The notes: generated by a model from the letters alone, not told the origin. Shown: positions 1 through 10,914, counted from the stretch's first letter. The stretch is DNA of 58,000 nucleotides from Cryptomeria japonica (GCF_030272615.1 NC_081405.1:651768920-651826919); one strand, 5' to 3'. Translations and numbers: made by a program.

Positions 1-174
1 ACCTCACCTGGTAACCATCAAGTTTAGAAATCTTCACTGTAAGGTCACCTTCATTTAGAGTCTCCATTTATCCAATATAGCATTTCCAGATGATTTGTCA
101 GTCAATCCCATTATTTGTTGATCATAAAGTGCACACAAAAGGGCTTCTCTTTCTCTACAATCATTCTCAAGTTC
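1..174 (-). pseudogene. Remnant of Ty1/copia gag, minus strand
   Basis: On the minus strand this resembles the central gag part of elements C (about 23020-23110) and E (about 43270-43390), with matching words around SDQQ-MGLSD and the stretch that follows. It stops abruptly at 174, where the LTR of element B begins. It is therefore the insertion target of B. The rest of the host copia element lies left of the window. The matching continuation right of B is missing, because B's 3' LTR is truncated at 37792. The call rests on reading similarity by eye over about 120 bases. Confidence 0.6.
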
Positions 175-512
175 TGTTATCACTGTTTTTAAAAATAGAT
201 GTTCTTAGTCCATAATTGGCTAATTTTGTTAAAATTTTGAGTCTGGTAGTGGCCTTGTTACCTCTGTTTTGTTGTAAGCCAATGGGAAGGTTTAAGGGTT
301 TTAAGTTTTAACCTTCAAGGTGTTTGAGTAAAAAACTGGTTCTAATTCTGCATTACTTTTTACCACTTAAGTGATGGGTCCGTTTGTCATGAGAAGTGTC
401 CCCCCATTGCTATTTACCTAGGCGGTCCCTTAAATATTTTAAATTTTATATGCCTATTACTTTTCCTTTTTTCTAATGTTTATCTGGCCCTGTAAGTGTC
501 ATGCAACTCATT

Positions 513-2075
513 GTTGATCCAACGCCTGCGTTATTTCATGGGATGAAGATGATCGCGAGTTACCCTCCGTGAAATAGTGAAAAGTGGTGGGTCCCAGAAG
601 TAGGCAGGTTTTCCAATGAGTAAAGAGTGGTTGGTTCAGAGAATGATCAATGGCTCGCGTTGATTTGTGGCCAAAAGGTGCTCAAGATTTAGCCTTCGCA
701 AAGTAGTGAAATGACATGGTAGTCAGTTAGCGGTCCAGGTGGTTTAGGTGGCAAATCAGAAAGTCACACGTGGCCTCGAGGTTAAGTAAATCAAAGAATA
801 AACTTGGTGACCAGATGGATTGACCGTCGGATAAAAGAATTGCATCTTGATTGTGATCCAATGGCTCACGTTGATTCGCTAGCCTGAGATGCACATGGTA
901 TATGTTCTGCAAAACAACAAAAACACATGGCAGGTCCCAGAGACAAGCGGTCTTCCTTGGTTAAAGGGTGATCAGGTTGGAAAAGGATCAATGGCTCATG
1001 TTGATTCATGACTAGGAGATGTACACGTTCTACCTTTTGTGAAGCAGCGAAAAGGTGGTGGGTCCTGCTAAAGGTGGCGGTAAAGCTGGTAGGTCTAGCT
1101 GGCAATGACAGAGCAATGATAGGGCACTCAGTTGGTGGTCCATAGTGGGCCCAGGCAAGGTGGTCATAGAAAGAATAAATAACGAGCAAGTTCTTGAGAT
1201 CTGACGGCCCGCGTGGATTCATGAAGATAACATGCTAGTAAGATAGTCATCACGAAGTGGTGAAAAGGGCCGGTGGGCCCAAAGGACAGGCAGGGCATGA
1301 AGTTAAAAGTCGATCAAGTCTGTTTTGATCCAACGATCCTCGTGGTTTTGTAGCCACAAGCTAAATGAAGATTAGTTTTCATGAAGTAGGAAAATGAGGT
1401 GGAAATCACATGAAAGCATGACATGGCATGATAGTTGGTGTATTTCGTAGAGTTTAATAGTGATGTGTTGAAAGTGACATGGCTTTGAAGGGTAGTTGAG
1501 GGCCCACCTAGGTGTAACCAATAGCTATGTGGAGAATAGTGAAGAAAAACACATGACAAATTTGGAATGGAACCCAGAGGAGCTTCCTGAGCTAATGGAT
1601 GATTACAACGTGGCATTTGTTAACCGGTGACTAGGTAAAGTAAGTGATCTCCAAAAATAAAGGGCCCACTTGAAAGGTTTAACCTTTGTTAAAAGGTATC
1701 ACCTTGTGCTTGATTGAATGGTTCTTGTTGTTTCATTGCATGAAGATGCTTGCAGCTTAGTCTCTGTGAAATGGCGAAAACCGTTAGCCATCAAGATGAG
1801 GCACGGTTAGTTAGTAAGATTGACGGTCCTAGTTAGAGTTAAAGACTGGGTGATTAGAGCTTGATCTAATGGTTGGTGTGGCTTCATAAAGGAAAAGTAC
1901 ATGAGTGTTAAAGCTCATGAAATAGCGAAAAGAAGGTGGGGCTTGAATTTAACAAAGAGAGATCAGATGGAGGTAAAGGCAGTGTAAGTTCTTGTAATCC
2001 AACGGCTAGCATTGTTTTGCGAAAGAAAGCTGCAAGGGTTTTATGCACTGCAAAATAGCGAAAGGCCAAAATTGA
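513..2075 (+). repeat. Degenerate tandem repeats in B's U3
   Basis: About nine diverged units of roughly 110-160 bp begin near 513, 644, 854, 985, 1197, 1327, 1712, 1863 and 1995. Each opens with a word like GATCCAATGGCTCGCGTTG, continues with a GAAGATGCACA-like segment and closes with GAAATAGCGAAAAG followed by TGGTGGGTCC-like sequence. Spacing is irregular, and the wide gap after 1327 may hide another unit. The 3' LTR copy keeps the first units (about 34590-35300) and lacks the later ones. Such arrays in U3 often act as enhancer-like sequence; that role is inference here. Confidence 0.65.
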
Positions 2076-2404
2076 GGAAAGACTCATAGAAGTTATGACC
2101 CGTTGGAGCCAGTTTTGAATTCGATTTGGCGAATTTAATTCTGAAAAGATAGCCTAAGCATGCAGAGTTAATTTATAAAAATTCAATGCCAACTTGTCCT
2201 TTAGAGTCTACATCAACTTGATTGCTAGTATTTTTTCATCGAAGTTTGTTGCAGAGCAATTGGTGTGGAGTGATTCTTTTCATGTGAATAATCAGGTTTA
2301 TTGTGCTTTTCTTAATAATTCTGGTCTGTTTCCAATCATTGCTATGTGAATTATTTCATTAGAGGTCTGTGCTAGTTTTAAGTGGTATAGTTGCTTATCC
2401 AGAA

Positions 2405-5400
2405 TGGCACCAAGAAGATAGTTGATAGGAAAAGTGAATTATAAGGATAGGAATATCTGTGATGATTTTTTAGAATAGTTAACAATGTCCACCAATGTCA
2501 GGGCTAAGGCTAAAGAGTTAGTACCAAAGAACCCTCATTTGAAAATTGGGGATGGCCTGTATGATAAAGGCAATTGGTTAAGGGACCCTGAGATAGGGAT
2601 ATCAGGTTTAGGACTGTACAAAGTCAGTTTTGGGAAAATACATTCCCCAACTCCTTTAAATAGCATGTGGGAACTGAATGTAGGAAAACTTGTGGTCCCT
2701 GGTGTATTCATGGATGTAGATCTGTTGATCCTAATTACATAGAATTATGACCTTGTAGGAAGATGCAACAGGAATGTAAAGGGATCAGTTTTGATTGAAA
2801 TACAAGATGATGAATTCAGGAACATGTTTAAACTCAGTGAGGCCTCCAATTTCTTAGAGCCTATTGACATTGAGTCATTAGCCTAGATTTACAATGCAGA
2901 GAGGGATCATCTTAGGAGTGGCCCATTGAAAGAGTTCTTTGTTAAGATAGGGGGGTTAACAGTTGTAGGCCCGAACATAATGGAACCATTCTCATTCAAT
3001 TTATTTACTCTGAGAGCTAAGGGTGTGTATTGGGCACTATGCCAGATATTTGGAGAGGATGTTGAAAAGAACATGCCAACCCATTACATGTTAATGATTG
3101 CACAAATTCTAAACCCCTCCCTAGCAATAACATTTGATTATGCCCCATACCTCACTGATGCTATTCATGCAGGGCTTGTAGGGATTAAAAAATGGTAAGG
3201 TGGATAGGCCATTTGGATGGTACTCCCTGTTAATGCACATGTTTTTATTCAAAGGTGCTGATTATTTTGCAAAAGATATGGATTTGGTCAAGGTTAAAGA
3301 TAAAGAGGAGATGCCCGTACAACTTTGGAGCACTGTTCTATCTTGGGATAGAGAGGATGCTTGTTTTTTGAAGTTTGATAGATGCTTTGCATCTAAGATT
3401 AGAGTTCATTTATGTACAGAAATCCCTAGGATTCCTACGGCTTTTTTGGAATTCCTTAGGCCTAAAGAGTTTGTAGAAGATATCAAGATTATTCACAATT
3501 GGGGAGACATGTATTTGTACCCTGTTTCTACTATTTTTAGAGTGTATGGTTTTAGAGGTACCCCCTGTTTACTGCCCTATCAGGTCCCATTAAAGATAGG
3601 GATTGCAGAAGTATTGAGACAAATTAGAGGTAAAGAGGCAAAGCTAACCAATAGGAGTAAAGGGTCCATCTTCCTGACTATCACCATGGCCCACCATTTT
3701 GTAATCACTAAAGGTGGATGGAAAATTTTTGAAAAATTCTTTAAGCCATATAGGCTGTCAACTGTAGTTTCAAGATGTGTAGACCCTGAGGACTTTTTCA
3801 ATGGCATGTTTAGAAAGAGAGTAGTGTGTAGAGGTAGGCCTCACCAATTTTAGTTCCCTGAAGATTTAATTAGGAATGAATTCAGCTTAGATGAGTAGGA
3901 ACTAAGGAAGGAGAAGTGCGTTGCATATAAGAAGGCACTTGATTTTATCCATCTATTTGATAGTAGCTATGACCCTCTTTCTAGCTTCAACCCTTTTGAG
4001 GAGAAAATCAAATTCTTGATTCTCTATTTTGAAGACCTCATGCAAATCTTAAAAGAAAAAAGGGAGGCTATAATGTAGAATAATCCTGATAGGGTTAAGC
4101 TGGTCTTGGCTAAGCCTACCTTTGCTAAGGCTATCCCACCTAGTGACTATGTAATGCATAAGAAGTGAAAATACACTGTGATGATGCCAGTGACAGGTGA
4201 GCCTTTCACTTCAATAGGGAAAAGGAAAATTGAAGGTGACATTGACATTCAAAATCCCCCTAAAAGGCAAAGAGTGGGAAAGGAGGTTGAAACTGATGAT
4301 CGTCAATATTCTCCATCTCAGTCCCCTATCCATATTGGAGATGAGTAAGTGGGGGCTGAACAATTATTATAGTTAGGGAGTCTCGGTGAGATTTCCTATA
4401 CCTATGAGGAGACCCAAGAGGGGATGCCTGAAGAGCCACCTAGTGCTGAAATGGATTTGAATGATGGTGAGCTAAAGGGCCAAGAATTGGACCTTACTGT
4501 TAAATAAGCTAGTGAAGAATTCTTGGCTGACAACAATTTTGTCACAACAGGGGCTTTCATGTAATTTGTATGGAAACAAAACATTGAACAATTCGAGGCT
4601 AGATGTGAAAATAGAATGAGTGAGAAACCTCACAAAGATACAAATTCAGTGGAAGAAGAGGTTAAACAAGAAATAATGGCTGAATTCAAAGCTATCATTC
4701 CTGAAGTTGGAAGAGAGATGGTGTTCTAATCCTCCCTAAATGGGATATAGCTCATGCTTTAGTTCTTGATGTAGTAAGGACGGAAACAAAGCCAATGGAA
4801 GGAGTGACCTTCAGCAAAGATAATGCTGCTCTTGCCATGTGGTCAATAAGAAAGGATGAGAACAAAAGGAGAAAAAATACATTAGATTCTAGCCTCTTAG
4901 GAGGCATGATTGTTAAGAGAGTCTAAGATATAGGGGTAGTGGAAGCTGCAAGCACAATTTTGGAAACTGCAAAGTTTAATGTGGTAGTAGTAGAGAAAGA
5001 GGCACAAGAAAGAGCTAATCTCCAATTGAAGTTGGAGACTATCTTAAAGGCTTACAATGAGGCTAAAGAAGGAATAGCCAATAGGGACAACATCATTACT
5101 AGACTCCAAAGTCATTTGGCAGGTCAGCACCATTCAGGTGAATCTTCTACACTCATGATAGCCTCCTCTCTAGCAAGACCCCCTCCTACTAGTCCCATTG
5201 TAGAATACCCCCCTTCTCCTATGCCTTCTGGTTCCCAATCACCTGAAAATGTCCAACATGAGTTTGAACGGTTGAAACAAGGTCAAGCCTTGTTTGCAAA
5301 CAAATATGAGGAGAAGGTGAAAGCCACAATCTTGAAGTTTGCTGACTCAGTCAAAACCTCCATTGTATACTTAAATATGAAAAGGATTCTAGAGGTTATG

Positions 5401-6000
5401 ATCAAATTTAGAGAAGATGAAGCCACTTTGGAACCAATCCTTAATAAGTGGATGCCTAGAGGTAAGGAGTTGGAGCTCATGTGTTCATCTCATCCAGATG
5501 CAGAGGAGAATGACATTGCAAGGTCCACTAGTGAGTTTATAAAAGAGATGAATATTCTCTCAGAGGAAAGGGAAGGTGTGAAAAGAAAAGCCCAACTTTA
5601 TAGAAAAGAATATTTAGATCATAAATTTGAATTGTTTCTAGGAGGTTTTATCGGTCCAATTCAGTTAAAAGAAGAGAAGACCTGGTTAGAAGAGGTGGAC
5701 CACAATTTGTCCCTAAGGAACAATCAAATTATTAAAACTGATGACACGTCCTTATTTGTCCAAACAATTGAAGAAATTGAAAAGGTGAAATCTCATTATG
5801 GTTTCATAGAAACAGAAATTGGGCATTTAAGAGTCACTTGGAAAAGGTTAGAAGAAATTTAATAGAAGGTTGTTAGCTTTGGTTGGCCAAGTGATGATGT
5901 TTTTTAGGAATGGAAGGATAGTTATGTAGAACTGTTCGAAGATGCTCTGGGAAGTTGGAAGATGTTGCAGAAGAGTTACCAACTGAAAAGGCCGTTGAGA
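2405..6000 (+). pseudogene. Long ORF inside B's 5' LTR, unknown product
   Basis: It starts at ATG 2405 (MAPRR) and can be followed, through several stops and a one-base frameshift near 3190, to about 6000. The original length would be about 1,150 codons. The N-terminal 550 or so codons look globular (open pieces 2485-2742, 2926-3198, 3200-3853). A basic, nuclear-localisation-like stretch with KRKIE and KRQRVGK follows (about 4215-4285), then an acidic stretch. The C-terminal part (open 4939-5862, 307 codons) is Lys/Glu-rich and coiled-coil-like, with a Pro/Ser-rich linker (about 5180-5240). I recognise no retroelement enzyme domain. The layout (globular head, basic patch, coiled coil) resembles ORF2 of A and D. 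Four stops are shared with the copy in the 3' LTR, so the ORF was already broken when B inserted. Confidence 0.6.
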
Positions 6001-6225
6001 TAGAAAAAGACTTGTAACTGCTTCTTGAAAGAAGCTATGGTTGTAACTAATTTTTGTTAGGGATGTCTGAAGCTTGTATGCATCCATAATGTTATAAATG
6101 GATACCAGGACAGAGGAAAAAGGGAGCACAAGAATTTGTAAAGAAACTCTTCAAAAATTTATCTGCATTTTTTCTAAGTGTTTCACAGAAAACTATCTAA
6201 GATTTGTAAGATTTTCCAAATTGAA

Positions 6226-6235
6226 TATAAATATA
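6226..6235 (+). promoter_or_regulatory. Candidate TATA box of B's 5' LTR
   Basis: TATAAATATA lies after the LTR ORF and about 700 bp before the primer site, where a U3/R boundary would be expected. If it is used, almost the whole LTR including the ORF is U3. The ORF would then be carried at the 3' end of genomic RNA, after integrase. The region is AT-rich, so chance occurrence is possible. Confidence 0.35.
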
Positions 6236-6941
6236 TACAGACCATTAACTTTGAGCCTAAAATTTGTGTTGTCTTCTTGTACGCTCTCAAATATTTTACT
6301 GGTTTCATTTGGGTAATTTAGGGTTATTTCAATTGAATAGGGATTGCAATGCAATCTTTATAGATATGTTTCTTTGCTTTCTTCTTCAGGAGGGGAATTA
6401 AATACACAAGAAATATCTTTATCAGTAGGTTATTTGTTGGGAACTTTGAATTTGATGAACATTGTTTAGTATAACAAGGGAGGATTCTTATATATGTCAG
6501 GTATGTATGGAGTTGGTAGAAGCCAAAGTGATTGAGATGCATGGATATGTTTAATTCTGAAGTTCTTGTTTAAAATAGAAGACTTTGTAGCCTGGATAAG
6601 GCACCGGTATCTATTAATGTTTTATTTTCTAAATCTCTTGAGGATCAACATTAAAAATGAGCCTAGGTTTTCCTATATTTTTTCAGTTTTTTTTTTCAAG
6701 GCGATAAGATCCACTGGTTTTTGGACAATGGTTACTGTAGATTTTTGTTTAAAAGTGTGAAAGTGTTCACATAAGGTATACCTGCCTGAACTTTGGATAA
6801 GTTCAAAGTGTAGAAGGTTATTAAAACCTTGTCATATGTTGCTCTAAGGTTCTTGTTCCTTGATTTCTCCATTCACATACAATATTATTCTTTCTCATCA
6901 AAGGGGATAAGTAGGGGATCAAAATGTGAGAACAACAAAAG

Positions 6942-6960
6942 TGGTGACTCTACTGGGGAG
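6942..6960 (+). other. Primer binding site of element B
   Basis: TGGTGACTCTACTGGGGAG sits directly after the LTR end. Tat/Ogre elements carry close relatives of this word (TGGCGACTC-CTGGGGA type) that pair with a tRNA 3' end; I recall tRNA-Arg but cannot check it. It anchors the 3' limit of the 5' LTR, which otherwise has no second copy to compare. Confidence 0.7.
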
Positions 6961-7222
6961 AGCCAAGGTGTGTCTGTGTTGCAGATTGGTGCTTCAATGA
7001 ACTATGAATGTTGTCTGGATATCTATATTTAGAAATTTTCATGATCTTTGATTAGTTTTCCCTCTTTCTTTGAAGAATCTTAGTGATTTTGGTTTGAAGA
7101 TTGGCAAATATTTTGTTCGAAGCTTGTTTTCATATTTCCCATAGTCTTTGTGGGTGGCAACTCTATTAGTCTTAACCAATCCTTTTGGAAATAAGTAAAA
7201 TTATGAAAAGAAAACAAGCACA
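6961..7222 (+). other. Leader of B between primer site and gag
   Basis: About 260 bases, AT-rich, with no long reading frame. This is the expected place for a 5' leader and packaging signal; no specific motif is visible. Confidence 0.4.
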
Positions 7223-8651
7223 ATGCAAGGACGAAAGAACACCAGATCTTTCATAAAAAAGAATCCTTGTGATACATTACAGGAGGGATTACCTGAACAG
7301 TCACGGAGAGGTCAGTACTACATGAGCCATCAAATGCTACTTGGGTGCAGAAAAGCAACAATATTGGTAAGATATCTAAAAGACCTGTTTATGCAAAGTC
7401 AAACTCTTCTTCCCGAGAATCTGAACATGATGTTTTGGGTTTGCATTATGGTTTATTTGGAAATATAGAGGATGTTCATGTTTTAAATCAAGATATATCT
7501 CATACTAGTTTTTCTGGGAAAGACAAAAGTAGTTCAAATGTAGTCAGAAATTATGTACCTAGAACAATTGATGGAAATATCAGCTTAATTGATATTGACC
7601 AAGTTAACATATCAGACTCTGAAGAAATCTTCCCTGATGAAGATAAAGTGTCCCAGGAAATAGAGGACCTAAATAGAAGGGTTCATCATTTGATCTCCTT
7701 AAGAGCCCAAAAGGAAGCAAATAGGGAGAAAGAAGTTAAGGCAAAATTGATGGAGAGAGATAGGCTCCTGAGACAAATTGCTGATCTCAAGTTGCTTGCC
7801 CAAGAAAAGGCAAAGAGTGACGATGAAGGTTCTGTGATTAGAGAAGTTTTAGTCCCTAAGACCAAATCAGAATACAAGTCAGAAGTGCAATAAAATAGAG
7901 AAGTTCTTAGTGACCCGCAACCTTTTAGAAAAGATGTAGACAAAGGAAAGCAGAAATGCATGGAAGGTGGGTCAGGATCTAAGACTACAGTGGAAATCTC
8001 TCATAGATTGTCAACACATGAAAGGGAGATGGAAAGGATGAGGAAAGAGAAAGAGGATCTACAAATGGAGTTAGAGGCAGCTAACCAAAAAGTTAAAAGA
8101 AAAATTGGCTATCTAAAAGCTTCCCCCATCATCTTTCCATCAGAAGATCTAAATAAACCTATTCCTCAGCAAGTTTCCCTCCCTCCTATTAAAATTCAGC
8201 CAACTTTGCCTATTAATATAGCAATAGTCAGTCAAGCCCCTGTTATTAACCAAAATAAGCAGATCTCTCAAACTCAAATCCCCAATGTGAGAATGAATAT
8301 GGGTAATAACCATGCCATTAACCTATTCTAGAGAAGACCTATCAACTTAGAACTATATAGGCAGCTATTTTTTGATGGAATCCCTAGATATCCTAACCAT
8401 ATTCCAACCGAGTTAAGAGATAGACTTCATAAATTTGCTGGGAACAATGCAATTAGTGCAGAAGAGCATTTGAAGTCTTTTGGTGATTTGATTAATGATT
8501 ATGAGATCATAAATGAAGATGTCATAATAAAATTATTTGTTCAGTCCCTAATAGAAGATGCAAGAGACTGGTATAAGGGTCTTCCTATTAATAGCATCGG
8601 GTCTTGGGAGGATTTTAAAAATTGCTTTCAAGAACAGTATGGTGACAAAAC
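7223..8651 (+). pseudogene. B gag, N-terminal part (interrupted by A)
   Basis: The first ATG in this leader is at 7223. The frame shifts near 7345 and runs on through TAA and TAG stops to the A insertion at 8651. Residues from 7640 to 7830 and 7990 to 8110 are charged and coiled-coil-like. From about 8400 comes a retrotransposon Gag core: a head with HLKSFGDLI, then RDWYKGLP, then SWEDFKNCFQEQYG. This matches the retrotrans_gag family pattern. It resumes at 15347 after element A, reading GDK-RNVSFMLNE without a frame change once one copy of the 5-bp duplication is removed. Gag forms the virus-like particle in the cytoplasm. Confidence 0.75.
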
Positions 8652-9530
8652 TATTGGCATATGGACACTCCAATGAGACATTTTGTGTGATTGAAGGTTT
8701 TGTCATTGATGGCAACCTTGCAATCCTATGGCACCGGCAAGACATTATACCGGCAAAGCATTACACAGGCAACCTTGCAATCCTATGGCATCGACAAGAC
8801 ATTATATCAGCAAAGCATTATTCAAACAAGACAGTGCACCGGCATCAGCAAGATCAATCTACATCGGCACTGGCACAGAAGATGTACACTGACATAGAAG
8901 AAAATATGTATACCGGCACAGAGGTCGACATGATTTTTGATATGTAATATTCTATTTATTATTGTAAGCCGACTTGGCAAATTGTAAAATGACTCTTGTA
9001 TATAAAAGAGATCATTGTAGACATTTGTATGATATGGATAGGAAGTATAAAGAAAATTATAAGGCAGACCTAATGTGTGAATTGTAGGTCAAGGGTATAT
9101 GTAAAGAACAGAGCAAGAACCGGTACTAAATTTGGCATTGAAGATGCTATTGTAAAGCAGTACAGATCATTGGATTTGCATAATTCTAATTGTAAGTGAG
9201 TGTGACTTCTTATTGAGCAGTGTGCTCTAAGCAGTTGGCCTTCCTGCATGTTGAGGCCCCTATTGTAAGTAATATTCTCTTATTGTCCAGTAAGTGAATA
9301 TTGTGGGTCACAAATCCCACCGAGGTTTTTCCCACACCGGGTTTCCTCATTAAACATCTTGTGTTATGGTGTTCTTTTCATGTGGATGTTTCTGATTCTA
9401 TTATTTACATTAATTCTTGCATACCAGTATACTGTTACTTTATGTTCTGCATATTCAGTTTTAAGAAAACCTCATTACCAGTTAGATACTGATTCATCCC
9501 CCCCTCTCAGTATCTGTGGGAACCCTAACA
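8652..9530 (+). repeat. 5' LTR of element A
   Basis: It opens TATTGGCATATGGACACTCC (the other copy has TGTTGG) and ends CCCTAACA. It contains a 57-bp tandem duplication (8711-8767 and 8768-8824) starting GGCAACCTTGCAATCC, absent from the LTRs of D. A TATATAAAAG box lies at 8999. Near the 3' end an inverted repeat GATACTGA (9485-9492) / TCAGTATC (9507-9514) surrounds a C-run. Confidence 0.9.
8999..9008 (+). promoter_or_regulatory. TATA box in the LTR of A
   Basis: TATATAAAAG lies in the middle of the LTR. The D LTR has TATATAAG at the equivalent place (27391-27398), within the shared context GACTCT-N-TATATAA-AG followed by GATCATTGTAGACATT. Conservation between the two elements supports promoter use. 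Confidence 0.6.
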
Positions 9531-9531
9531 A

Positions 9532-9544
9532 TTGGTATCAGAGC
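9532..9544 (+). other. tRNA-iMet primer binding site of A
   Basis: TTGGTATCAGAGC starts one base after the LTR end. This is the standard primer site complementary to the 3' end of initiator tRNA-Met in plant Ty1/copia elements. The same word lies at 27911 in D and, with one change, at 53649 in G. Its reverse complement sits beside the right LTR of C. Confidence 0.88.
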
Positions 9545-9601
9545 CTGGTCCTCTATTTTCAGAAGCCTAACAGCTTGAGGAAGATCTTGACACTGGTAAA
9601 G

Positions 9602-10758
9602 ATGAAAAATTTGATGAAGCAACTTGAAGGAGCTCTTACTGACTATGATGCAAAGAAGTTGAAAAATATCAAATTAGAAGATGATTTAAAAGCAGCTCAC
9701 AACATTATTTAGGCACTTCAAGAAAATCTTACTATTACAAGAAATAAGAGAAGAGAACTTTGTGAAAAATTGCAAAATGAGAATGATGAAAAGGAATCAC
9801 TAAATGATATGATAATCAAATTGAAACAAGAGATCATGACAACAAAAAATGAAATGCAGGATATGATTATAAGATTTTGCAAAGAGATTGAGGACAGAAA
9901 GAAGAATGAAGAAGAATTGACCAGAAGACTAAGTGATGCAGCAAATGAGAACACAAGACTTAGCTATGAAAATGACATGTTGAAAACAGATTTGATGCAT
10001 ACTCAGAATGACTCGAATGAACTAATGAGACAAAAAGAAATCTTGGAAAGGGAATTGGAAACTGCAAATCAACACAAAGAAAATTTCAAGAAAAGCTCAG
10101 AAGAACTTGGTACCTTATTGAAGAATCAAAAACCCAAAGGTGACAATTCTGGAATTGGATTTGAAGTTGGAGAAAGCTTTGATACTGCAAATACCCAGGA
10201 TCACAGCAAACCCATAAGACCTTCTAATACTTACAAATTCAATGGAAAATGCTTTAACTGCAATAAATATGGTCATAGGGAAAATGAATGTAGATCTAGG
10301 AATTATCAGAATATCAATCCTCCCACCGGTCAATGCTCCAAATGCAACAAAATTGGTCATAACTCTGAAAACTGCAGAATGAATGTAAGATGTTATGTTT
10401 GTGGAAGATTTGGTCATTTATCAAATAAATGTAGGACACAAACTAGAATAGGTTATGGGAAAGCTATTTAGAAAATAATGTAACTTGTTATGCATGTAAC
10501 AAGATTGGTCATATCGCTAAATTTTGTAGAAGTAAAGGTACACCGGTAGATAACAAAAGTACTAGTTTGAAAGGTAAAGAAAAGGTTGAAGAGGTTAAGC
10601 AAGAATTCTCAAAGAAATGGATTAGAAAAGGTGATCTAAATATTGGGGATACTCCTCCACTGGTAGAACCAACAAATGCTCCACCAGCAGGACAATATGA
10701 TGCTCCACCGGCAGGACAGAGCAATGCTCCACCGGCAGGATGTTCTTCATCAAATTGA
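9602..10758 (+). pseudogene. Gag-like ORF of A: coiled coil plus four CCHC zinc knuckles
   Basis: ATG 9602 begins MKNLMKQ, with a TAG at codon 37 (9710-9712) that is also present in D. From 9770 a 233-codon frame is open to 10471. It has about 110 residues of Lys/Glu-rich coiled coil, then knuckles CFNCNKYGHRENEC, CSKCNKIGHNSENC and CYVCGRFGHLSNKC. A C-to-T stop and a one-base deletion follow. The fourth knuckle (CYACNKIGH) and a tail with three APPAG repeats (10675-10740) are in another frame. There is no UBN2 or retrotrans_gag core, so capsid function is not established. The knuckles suggest nucleic-acid binding, perhaps packaging of its own RNA. Confidence 0.75.
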
Positions 10759-10914
10759 AGAAAATTATCTCGAGGGTTTGGCAATCTAATGACACATGTG
10801 CTATTATTCCCTCGGTTAGAGAAAAGAAGTTGAAAATCATTCATTACCAGCAAATAAAGTTGAGCTAATACATTACCTACAAGCAATTAATGTGGTAGGT
10901 AGCAGAAAAGACTT

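Larger units (their letters stand above)
175..6937 (+). repeat. 5' LTR of element B (about 6.8 kb, contains an ORF)
   Basis: The direct repeat with 34249-37792 starts at T[G/A]TTATCACT (175; 34249) and can be followed to 4590/37792, where the second copy is cut. The right end is set by the Tat-type primer site at 6942, after a CA at 6936-6937. No second copy exists beyond 4590 to confirm it. Inside are a degenerate tandem array (513-2075), a long broken ORF (2405 to about 6000) and a candidate TATA box near 6226. Against the other copy, 1226 to about 2105 is extra sequence, so the 3' LTR lost about 870 bases. An LTR of this size is long but has precedent in Ogre/Tat elements. Confidence 0.7.

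Noticed and set aside
727-1616. Minus-strand frames of 61-118 codons in the U3 of B
   Set aside because: They lie in the degenerate repeat array, have no family match, and the repeat fully explains the sequence.
8558-8947. Frame of 129 codons joining Gag of B to a repeated peptide
   Set aside because: It crosses the insertion point of A at 8652. The repeated peptide is the 57-bp LTR duplication.
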